Assembly (NCBI GenBank): GCA_023213395.1
Contig: CM041465.1
Location: forward strand, 30,511,741 to 30,575,740
DNA length: 64,000 nt
From: Cycas panzhihuaensis
Lineage: Eukaryota; Cycadophyta
Direction of reading: 5' to 3'
A program made the translations under genes and the position numbers. Of this stretch, positions 56,386 through 64,000 are shown in pieces (the stretch's first letter is position 1; each line of letters opens with the position of its first letter). The notes under the pieces were generated by a model. That model saw only the letters and a program-made list of their open reading frames with translations, was not told where the DNA came from and did not search any database.

Positions 56386-57972
56386 TTATTCTAGTTTTAT
56401 ACTCATTAATCTAATATGCTTTAGAATTCTATCTATTTTCTTGTTTTCCGAGGTATTCCTAAAGGTTTTTATAAAGGATTTCTTCAAGCTTCCCCAAGTC
56501 ACATCTAAACTTTGTTCCTTTCCGAAGAACCAGTCCTTGGCTACTCTTCCCAGGGTATGGTAGAAGTAGTTAGGCCAATTCAGTTTGGGTATACTTAAGG
56601 ATATCCATTTTTGTTTACATTTTTGTATATGCTCCCTAGGGTTTTGACCTACATAGAATAATGGGGTGTCTAATTGTTTTGGATGATCGAATCGGATTCG
56701 AAACATCGTTTGTAACTCTTTCCAACTTTTAAGAATGGCTTGGTGGGCTGGGTACCAATACCAAGCCTTTCCCCATAAGGTCAATACTAGGTCTTGTTGC
56801 CATTGGGTTTTATCCCAATTCCCGTGTTCTATCCAGTATTCAACACAATGAGTCAGGTGGGTAGTCCCATATAACTGCTCTCCGTAGAATGGCTTAACAT
56901 GCTTCCCAATGTAAATTTCGTGATTTATTTCTTCTGGGATAATAACTCTACTATCTAGACCAGAGTTTCTGGAAGTACTTACCAGTGATTCTCCTTCCAT
57001 TTTCCTGGTTTTGGCGCCAATCGTTGGAAGGGATCGGTTACTGGGTGGGTACACTTCTAAGGAAGAGGAGGAAGGAATATTACTTCCTTCCTCGGGTTGT
57101 AATAAGGGGGGGGCGGGGGGTAGGGAATCTACCTCAGGACCCACGCCTGATGTAGAAGGGAGGTCGGGGTTACTATTAGCTACTACAAGACTATGAAAAA
57201 TATTAGGTATGCTAGGGGGTTGTTGGTCTAGTTGGCTGTTATCCCTTAAACTATCATTAGTCATTATATACTCAAAAGAATCTAAATTATCATTAATGTC
57301 TTTAGTTACACATTTGGATAATAAATTACATTTATGAGAAGAGGAGTTTACTTCATAGGCATCCTGCAGCCAATAATCCACGAATCTCATTCCGTTTTCG
57401 TCGTCCAAAGAGTTGTATATTTCTCCAAAATAGGTCGGTTCTTTTTGGTAATTGGTCGATGTCATGGGCTCTTTTGCAGTATGATAGAGGTTTTCTTCCT
57501 CGAGGGAAGAGGATGTTGTTTCGCTTGTGACAGTCGTGCTGGATCCCTCGTCCGATATCATTTCAATGGAATTCCTTCCCAGCATCGGTAATACTATTTT
57601 GTTCTCATTATCCGATAAGGTGAAGGTCACATTTTTCCAATTTTGGAGGCATTGCGTCTTGTATAGCCACGGTCTCCCCAATAGTGCTGGATAGGGTGTT
57701 GCCCCTTTTTCTGTTTCCACGATTGTGAAATCAATTTTTACCACAATCCCTGCCACATCCACCTTGATGTCGGCTAATCTTCCCATAGGTCGCACTAATA
57801 ATTCGTTGGGCAATTTCAACGAATATGTTACTGCTTCCAACTTTGGGCTTCTCAGTTTCCGCCATGTCGAAGCTGGTAATACGTTGACGACGCCTCCATC
57901 AATAATCACTTTTGGAAATGTTTCTCTCAGTACCATCATTGTTACCATAGGATCCATATCGAATGATGGCAT
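56386..57972 (-). CDS. pol: Protease plus second Gag-like domain of element I, open 528-aa frame
   Basis: One open frame from MPSFDMDPMVTMMVLRETFP. The protease active site VIIDGGVVNVLPASTWRK is at residues 20-40 and ALLGRPWLYKTQC near residue 95. A Ser/Pro/Glu-rich linker (about residues 140-330) follows. Then the Gag-like domain (about 340-528) has HLTHCVEYWIEHGNWDKTQW, GKAWYWYPAHQ, SWKELQTMFRIRFDHP, PREHIQKCKQKWISL and SLKKSFIKTFRNTSENKKID. TAA (complement of 56386-56388) ends it at IKLE; A has Gln-continuation there, so the stop is secondary and the ancestral frame ran on into RT. This is the best evidence that the domain belongs to the polyprotein. Confidence 0.78.
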   Translation of the reverse strand: MPSFDMDPMVTMMVLRETFPKVIIDGGVVNVLPASTWRKLRSPKLEAVTYSLKLPNELLVRPMGRLADIKVDVAGIVVKIDFTIVETEKGATPYPALLGRPWLYKTQCLQNWKNVTFTLSDNENKIVLPMLGRNSIEMISDEGSSTTVTSETTSSSLEEENLYHTAKEPMTSTNYQKEPTYFGEIYNSLDDENGMRFVDYWLQDAYEVNSSSHKCNLLSKCVTKDINDNLDSFEYIMTNDSLRDNSQLDQQPPSIPNIFHSLVVANSNPDLPSTSGVGPEVDSLPPAPPLLQPEEGSNIPSSSSLEVYPPSNRSLPTIGAKTRKMEGESLVSTSRNSGLDSRVIIPEEINHEIYIGKHVKPFYGEQLYGTTHLTHCVEYWIEHGNWDKTQWQQDLVLTLWGKAWYWYPAHQAILKSWKELQTMFRIRFDHPKQLDTPLFYVGQNPREHIQKCKQKWISLSIPKLNWPNYFYHTLGRVAKDWFFGKEQSLDVTWGSLKKSFIKTFRNTSENKKIDRILKHIRLMSIKLE

Positions 57973-57999
57973 TATTTTCTTTAAACTCTTTGTAATTCC

Positions 58000-59649
58000 T
58001 TGTTGTAGTACTCCTTCGTTAATCTAATCAATGACTTGGCATAGGGGGATGGTCAATTGTAGCTGTTTGACCAAATTCTCCATCAACAACAGCATTCTCA
58101 GAATGTCTTCCACTGGTAACCCTTTAAATAGTTCTTCTATTTGCACCATCTGAGGCTGCACCTTTGGCTCTTCTGGTATGTTCTCTTTTTCTTCTCGCTT
58201 ATTTTTCCGCACGATTATCGTATTTGGTTTCTGGTTTTCCCATTGGTAATGTATTTTCTTCCCGAGCTAAGCCATCCAACACTTGTTTTGCTGGTTTAAA
58301 CCGATCCATTTCGCTTATGGATCAGGATATCCTCTGCTTTGTTTCTCCTTCTTTATTACGGAGTTTTATGTTTTTAGTTTCTGGTATAATCGTCATTAGG
58401 TTGGTGGCTTTGGCCTTCCCTTTACAATCCTCTGTCTTATGCTCACTTGGGCCACAGTTGTTACATACGAACGGTTTATGTTCGTATTCCCGTTTAGTTG
58501 GGCAATCAGACTTCCAGTGCCCAAATTGCAAACAGATGAGGCATCTACCCATTGGTGGTTTCTTTCTCGAGGGCTCTTGTGTACCCCTCGTTGTGTAAAC
58601 ATTTCAAGGTGGGTTGCCTCCCCTTCCCCTACCTTGTCCTCTGTAGGCTTTCCCTCTGGGATTATAGAATCAATCCTTAGTCATATGCGTATCTACATCG
58701 CATATGTGGCACCATTTGTCCTGTTGGTACTACGCACTATTTTTTGGGTTCAGTTCGCATTCTGTAGTTGTATGTGAATTTTCTTCACAGATATGGCACC
58801 ATTTGGTTACCCTCCCGACATGGTCTTTCTTTTTCGTCGTTTCTTCTTCTCTGCTATTTCTGATTTTTAGCCTGGCCACTTCCTTTCTTAAGGCTTCCAA
58901 TTCCGATTCCTCTTCTGCTACTCCCACCTGGCAGAAGGGTCGATTATACTGATTTTGCTTGAGTTCCCTAGTCTCCTCTTGCAATCTTAATAATAGGGAG
59001 TCATGTCCTCCTGCCTGTGCATCCATCTCCATTTCAAAATCCAATGCTAAATCTTGGGCATTTTTAAATGATTTTAACGGATGGGCATGCATCATGGCTC
59101 ACAGTTTTTCATTCAATCCTCTCACAAAATAGTTTTTCATGTTGTGGTCAGTTACCGTTTCATTAATCATACTGGCCGCGATGATTTTCATTCTGCTGAT
59201 ATAAGTTAGCACTGATTCTCCTGTCCTTTGTTTATTTTCCCTCAAGGCGATTTCCACTGCTTCGTTACTACGGAACTTCTGAAATCTTTCTTCGAAGGAT
59301 TTCTTGATCTTTGCCCATGAATCATTCTTGTTTATTTCTTTATACCATGCCAATGGTACTCCCCTCAATGTACAGGCGAATCTGCCTTTTATCTCATCCT
59401 CGTCTGTAATCTTTTTCACATCAATCAGATTCTAAAAGAGGTATATGTGTTCGACTGCATCCGAAGTGTCGTTGAAGATCAACTTCCCAAAATCTCTGTA
59501 ATCATCCATCTCAGGGGATTGTAATGGTGTCCCACCTGGTGGTGATTCTTCCCTTTTCTCCTCCTTTGGGGGTGCACTTGGAGTGCCTACTGCTGTATTA
59601 TCCTTCCCAAATAACGGATTCTTAAATGGGGTTTTAATATGTATGGGTT
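58000..59649 (-). pseudogene. gag: gag of element I, 3' portion, broken
   Basis: From 59649: EPIHIKTPFKNPLFGKDN region, then 59099-59419 with GRFACTLRGVPLAWYKEINK, SWAKIKKSFEERFQKF and YISRMKIIAASMINETVTDH. TGA follows KL, then 58730-59095 with the Glu/Lys-rich coiled region and knuckle CHICEENSHTTTEC. The second knuckle is damaged (its last Cys is a stop). Knuckles CLICLQFGHWKSDC and CNNCGPSEHKTEDC are at 58322-58552. The pre-protease part (58024-58212) ends LTIPLCQVID. N-terminal codons lie beyond element M. Confidence 0.85.
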
Positions 59650-60150
59650 TGTTGCGTTCCAGGAAAACCCTCTCTTTAGGGCCACATCAATGACTTAAAC
59701 CCCGAAATGAGCGCAGGAATATTAGCCGACCAAGAAGCAGGTCTTGGCCGACTTCATTAATGGTTCACTCCCAGCGAACTGTCTTAATTCTGGCCGACTT
59801 CAAACAAGATAATAATCGGCCACTATAAATAAGGAGCAAAGCACTCATTTGGTATCATCACTTCGGATTGGATCTCTTCTACATTTTCGGCTCTAGGGCT
59901 GCAGTTGGCTCGGCCTTTTGGCCTGAGATATTTGGAGGATTCCCTCGAAAGGCGATCGCTCAAGAAGGATATTTTGTTTATATTTTGCACAATATATTTA
60001 CCTTTATTAGTACTATTTCCATTACTTTATTTCGGTGTTTTATGGTGAATTTCCTATATTCATTATTATTTGAGATTGAAGAGATCTGTTCAAATCTATA
60101 TTAGACCAGTATCTGCGAATCTTTGAATTAAGTTAAAAGCTTCCGCTACA
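59650..60150 (+). repeat. 5' LTR of element M (501 bp)
   Basis: TGTTGCGTTCC to TTCCGCTACA, set two bases before the primer site. Homology of the left flank to element A gag ends exactly at 59649, and this fixes the boundary. A TATA box, CTATAAATA, is at 59823-59831. Confidence 0.85.
59725..59798 (+). promoter_or_regulatory. Three GCCGAC (DRE/CRT-like) motifs upstream of the LTR TATA box
   Basis: GCCGAC at 59725-59730, 59747-59752 and 59793-59798, about 25-100 bases before CTATAAATA. CCGAC is the known core bound by DREB/CBF factors in plants. A regulatory role here is inference from motif number and position. Confidence 0.45.
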
Positions 60151-60152
60151 AG

Positions 60153-60164
60153 TGGTATCAGAGC
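60153..60164 (+). other. Primer-binding site of element M (tRNA-iMet)
   Basis: TGGTATCAGAGC, two bases after the LTR end. Confidence 0.92.
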
Positions 60165-60189
60165 TTCGTCGAAGCTATCCTGTGGAAAA

Positions 60190-60882
60190 GTGTCTGCAGA
60201 GAATATAGTCAAATTTTTCGGAAGGGGATCAATACAGTCTAACAGCCATCAAAAGGGTGAAATTTTTTTTTTTGAACAATTTCAGGTGTTACAATGTCTA
60301 ATTCCAACAACCGTACCACCAGAACTCCTTCTGGAAACATACATTAGCGGATTAAAACCTCCAATAAGATATCGTCTAAAAGCAATGGAGGTGCTAACAT
60401 TAGATTCGGCAATCAAAACAGCAAGATGCGTGGAAGCAGAACTGCGGGAAACTAGACCTACATTCACACGCAGAACAGAAAGCTCACAAGGATTTAATCC
60501 AAACTGGAACAGGTCAGGAACTAAAGCGAAGGCTCCATTAACAATTAGAAGTAATCAAGAGACATCAACAAAGGAAGAACACATGAGGAAAGGAACTTGT
60601 TTTAAATGCGGTGCGAAATGGAATCGCGAACATCAATCTTGTAAGAAGGTATATATGATTAATACCGAAGATACAATAATATCGGAGGAAGAAGAAGCAC
60701 CCGAGGAAATTCATGAAGAAGTTGAAGAAAAGTCAGAGGAAGCTGAAGTAGACGAACTATTGGAGCTAGATACAGAAAATGTACACATATCACTCCAAGC
60801 AATTCTGACAAAGTGTTACACCACAAACACTTCGATTCCAAGGGATGATAAAAGGGGCACCTGTCGTAATTCTAGTCGATAG
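60190..60882 (+). pseudogene. gag: gag of element M with its N-terminal half deleted
   Basis: After the leader, a run of T (60259-60270) is followed directly by FEQFQVLQCLIPTTVPPELL and ETYISGLKPPIRYRLKAMEV. This is the second half of a chromovirus-type capsid; the first half, expected between leader and here, is gone. The knuckle follows as CFKCGAKWNREHQSC, preceded by TKEEHMRKGT, then an acidic Glu-rich spacer. A frameshift near 60815 separates it from protease. The apparent ATG at 60190 lies in leader sequence and is unlikely to be the native start. Confidence 0.8.
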
Positions 60883-61168
60883 TGGTAGTACACACAACTT
60901 TATAAATAGGGCAACTGCAAAGAAGCTTGGAATTAAAATAGAACCAATAAATACATTCCAAGTGTCAATTGCAAATGGGAAAACAACACCGTGCAGGATT
61001 ACGCAAAAAATTAATTCTGAGATGGGTGAATATTGCACAAACACATGCATGTTTGCAATGCAAATCGGTGGCGTGGATGCAGTATTGGGAATCCAGTGGC
61101 TTCAAACTCTGGGTAATATAGTCACTAATTATATGACCAGTTATGTGCTTTCGCCAAGGAGGACGTAA
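60845..61168 (+). pseudogene. Protease of element M
   Basis: MIKGAPVVILVDSGSTHNFI has the intact D-S-G active site, followed by INRATAKKLGIKIEPINTF and VDAVLGIQWLQTLG. The frame is lost just after LGNIV, short of the RT start. Related to LIDSGSTHNF proteases of plant chromoviruses. Confidence 0.83.
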
Positions 61169-61221
61169 GTGTCGATTGCGAGCAAGCAACACCACCAATA
61201 CAACTAGTCTCATCACACCGA

Positions 61222-62496
61222 ATGGAGAAGATACTCAGGAAAAACCCATCAGCATATATTATGACATGCTATAAGGTTGAAATCGAGGATACTCCACCAG
61301 AGATTCAACAAATTATAGAAGAATACAAGACAGTGTTCGATGAACCGAAAGGTCTACTGCCTCTTCGAGAAAATCAACATGCAATTGAACTTATACCAGG
61401 TGCAGCGCCAGTCAACGTTCGACCATATAGACATCCGTATCATTTACGGAAAGAAATCGAGAAAATCACAAGTGAACTCCTATCCCAAGGGTGTATTACC
61501 CCTAGCACAAGCCCGTTCGCAGCCCCAGTTGTTATCAGTACAAAAAAGGATGGTTCATATAGAATGTGTGTAGACTACCGGGGTCTCAATCAATTAACAG
61601 TCAAGAACAGGTACCCGATCCCTCGCATTGACGATCTATTGGACGAAATTCATGGAGCAAATTACTTTTCAAAAATTGATTTACGCTCAGGATATCATCA
61701 AATCCGGATAAAAGAAGAAGACGTCTACAAGACAGCGTTTAGAACACATGAAGGCCTATTTGAATTTAAGGTAATGCCATTTGGATTAACAAACGCGCCG
61801 GCAACATTTCAGAGCACCATGAACGATACCTTCAGGCAAGTGTAATTTGTGTTAATTTTCTTTGATGATATCTTAATCTATAGTAAGACATGGGAAGAGC
61901 ATCTAGAACACCTGAAAAACGTTTTCGGAATTTTGCGTGATAATCAATTCTTTGCCAACAAGAAGAAATGTTCGTTTGCAAAGAAAGAACTAGAATACTT
62001 AGGCCATATCATAACTAGAGAAGGTATAAGGATTGATCCAAAGAAAATACAAGCAATTGTCAATTGGCCAACCCCGACAAGTGTTACAGCAATTCGAGGA
62101 TTCTTGGGGACAACAGGATTTGTTAGGAAGTTTATAAAGGGTTATGCACACCTAGCAGCACCCCTCACGGATTTAACAAAGAAAGATGCATTTGTTTGGA
62201 ACCTGAAAGCAGAAGAAGCTTTTGGTAATCTTAAGAAGGCCATGATAACAGCTCCAGTGTTAACAACACCGGATTTTTCGAAACCATTCGTATTGGAATG
62301 TGATGCATCGGGATTCGGGATAGGAGCAGTCTTGCTCCAAGATGAAAGACCAATAGCTTATGAGAGTCGGAAATTAAATAACAGAGAAAAACTCAAACCC
62401 ATATATGATAAGGAGATGCTCGCTATCATGCACGCCATCCAAAGAATGGCGACAATATCTATTGGGAAATTCCTTTCAAGTGCGCACGGATCATGA
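61222..62496 (+). pseudogene. pol: Reverse transcriptase and RNase H start of element M, one in-frame stop
   Basis: One frame throughout except TAA 61843-61845: [100 protein letters not shown], then FFDDILIYSKTWEEHLEHL (catalytic FFDD in the usual YFDD/YLDD slot). After the connection, RNase H reads [20 protein letters not shown] and YDKEMLAIMHAIQ. A frameshift near 62450 ends it. Nearly complete RT. Confidence 0.9.
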
Positions 62497-63879
62497 TAGT
62501 CGAAATACTTCCTCGACGAAGACATTGTCCGATAAGCAACAAAATGGGTCGAGAAGTTGCAGAATTTCAATTTCACAATAGTATACAAGAAAGGCAAAGA
62601 GAACATTATAGCAGATGCATTATCAAGAATCCCAGATGAAGCGAAAGAAGGTCCTTCATTGCAGTTGATATCAACAATTATGCCCTCATGGTTAAAATCC
62701 ATTAGAACTGAATATATGGCAGATCCAAGATACCAAAAACTCCTAGATAACATGAAGGGAAGCAATTCAGATAAATACCAACAAAGGGCGATCTGATTCT
62801 TAGGAATGGCAAAATCTGCATTCCCAAAAATTGCAAATTAAAGGAAATTATATTGCAAGAAGCACATTCGGTCCCGAGCGAGCCACGTCGGTATAGACAA
62901 GACATATCGGAAGATAAAAGCGTCGTACTTTTGGAAGGGCTTGAAATCAGACGTCCAAAAATTTGTGACAGAATGTGACATTTGTCAACGGAATAAGGTA
63001 GAATGTGTAAAGACCCTGTGTCTCCTACAACCCCTACCAATTCCCAACCAAAATGGGAAGAAATTTCAATGGATTTTATTACAGGTCTCCAAATCGAGAA
63101 GGTAAAGCGCAATCTTTGTCACGATCGATAGATTAACAAAGTATAGCCATTTTTGAGGGCTACAACAACAAAAAGGCAAGTGACGAAAGGTAACTATACA
63201 TGAAAGAAATCCATAGACTACATGGGTTCCCTAAAACTATTGTTAGCGATAGGGATCCAAAGTTCACCAGTAAATTTTGGAAGGATTTATTTAGAATTGC
63301 AGGTACAAAATTACGCATGAGCACGGTACCATCCCCAAACCGATGGATGACAGAGATAGTCAACAAATGTCTAGAAGGTTATTTGAGGAATTTACGCCGG
63401 ATAAACAAAATCAATGGCACAAGTGGCTGCACCTAGCCGAGTGGTGGTATAATACAACATACCACTCTTCCACCAAGATGACGCCATTCCAGGCTCTTTA
63501 TGGATACCAGCCGCCATCTCTATTGACATGGAATGGATCATCCCAGGTTCAAACTGTCCAAGAACACCAAAAGCAAATGGAAGACACGATTAGAATTCTT
63601 AAGGACAATTTAGCAATGGCAAGGAGCAGGATGAAGCGACAAGCGGATGCGCGATCGAGAAAGGAGCTTCGGAAAGATGACGGGTTTTCTCGGTTACAAC
63701 CATACAAACAAACGTCATTGAACAAGACGAAGACACAAAAGCTTGCTCCCGATATTTTGGACCATATCAAATACTTGATGAATTGGGAAGTAGCCTACAA
63801 ACTTAATTTACCGACAACAAGCAAGATCCATGATACCTTTCATGTTTCATGCACGAAGAAAAGATTGGCGACAAGATAG
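62497..63879 (+). pseudogene. pol: RNase H end and integrase of element M, heavily broken
   Basis: 62557-62796: MQNFNFTIVYKKGKENIIAD, ALSRIPDE. The zinc part is spread over frames between 62800 and 63000 (SDVQKFVTECDICQRNK). The core has SMDFITGL (first Asp, about 63070), [13 protein letters not shown] (second Asp, 63200-63436 frame) and [13 protein letters not shown] (Glu of the third position, with the preceding HPQTDGQ altered). The C-terminal part in 63343-63879 has [31 protein letters not shown], a damaged basic region, and NLPTTSKIHDTFHVSC. Confidence 0.83.
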
Positions 63880-64000
63880 TACCACAAACATCCTTGCGAA
63901 CTCAATGAAGAAGGAAAAATTATACTAGAACCGAAGGGATACTCCAAATTCGCACTGTGCAACTTGAACAAGACAAATCAAAGAGTACCTCATAAAATGG
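63880..64000 (+). pseudogene. Possible chromodomain start of element M
   Basis: After the HDTFHVS motif, one frame gives ILQIRTVQLEQDK and, with a one-base shift, KEYLIKW at the very end of the window. Position and sequence fit the integrase chromodomain (I-L-x-x-R ... E-x-L-I-K-W). Only the first half is present. Confidence 0.5.

Larger units (their letters stand above)
50606..59649 (-). mobile_element. Element I: second copy of the element A family, interrupted by M
   Basis: Minus-strand copy with 3' LTR, extra ORF, array, pol, second Gag-like domain, protease and gag, closely similar to element A throughout. Homology to A runs without a gap up to 59649, where the LTR of M begins within gag, so the 5' LTR and leader should lie beyond the window. 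Its pol and middle frames are better preserved than those of A, while the extra ORF is worse. Confidence 0.92.
59650..64000 (+). mobile_element. Element M: chromovirus-like Ty3/gypsy element, runs off the window
   Basis: Begins with a 501-bp LTR set in the gag of element I, followed by an initiator-Met primer site, a deleted gag, protease with DSGS, RT-RNase H, integrase and a possible chromodomain start at the window edge. Numerous stops and frameshifts. The 3' LTR and target duplication (left flank GGGTT, 59645-59649) cannot be checked here. Confidence 0.88.

Noticed and set aside
57100-57125. G-rich run as a quadruplex regulatory element
   Set aside because: It is the complement of a proline-coding C run in the protease linker; run length differs between copies A and I, which explains a frameshift and needs no regulatory role.

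Overview
This window is repeat-rich nuclear DNA from a vascular plant with a large genome. Almost every recognisable reading frame is a plant LTR-retrotransposon gene, Ty3/gypsy or Ty1/copia. Insertions are nested inside one another, and I see no rRNA, tRNA, bacterial gene or convincing host protein gene. A conifer or other gymnosperm would fit, but that is inference only.

Layout. (A) 1-10545, + strand: non-chromovirus Ty3/gypsy element cut by the window start, with LTRs, a tRNA-Glu-like primer site, broken gag-pol, a tandem array and an intact extra ORF after integrase. (B) 10546-11282 and 22906-27711, - strand: a related older element, split by C and cut on its left by A. (C) 11283-22905, +: complete Ty3/gypsy element with 952/958-bp LTRs and TSD TTGGG. 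(D) 12701-17792, -: copia element nested in C, 188-bp LTRs, TSD TATAG. 27712-28361: one LTR that serves as the 3' LTR of F and the 5' LTR of B. (F) 28362-34375 and about 36373-37470, -: gypsy relative of A and B with a GTTGCAAC array and an extra ORF. (G) about 34376-36372, -: chromovirus-type gag fragment inside F. (H) about 37470-38712, -: leader plus LTR. 38713-42383: no recognisable gene. (E) 42384-47484, +: copia sister of D, TSD AACTT. (K) 47784-49107, +: gag-only copia remnant. (J) 49108-50605: pieces of two copia-type elements. (I) 50606-59649, -: second copy of family A, interrupted by (M) 59650-64000, +: chromovirus-like gypsy element running off the window.

Insertion order that can be read: B/F first; G into F, and C and A into B; D into C; I into the J leader; M into I.

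The most interesting signal is a shared architecture in the A/I and B/F families. Both have a second Gag-like domain between protease and reverse transcriptase. A/I and F also have an extra ORF of a common protein family after integrase, preceded by a tandem array. In each family the array is built on a short palindromic motif that also recurs in that family's own LTR: GTACG in A/I, GTTGCAAC in F/B. This looks like a co-evolving protein/DNA-motif module; its function is unknown and my proposals are inference.
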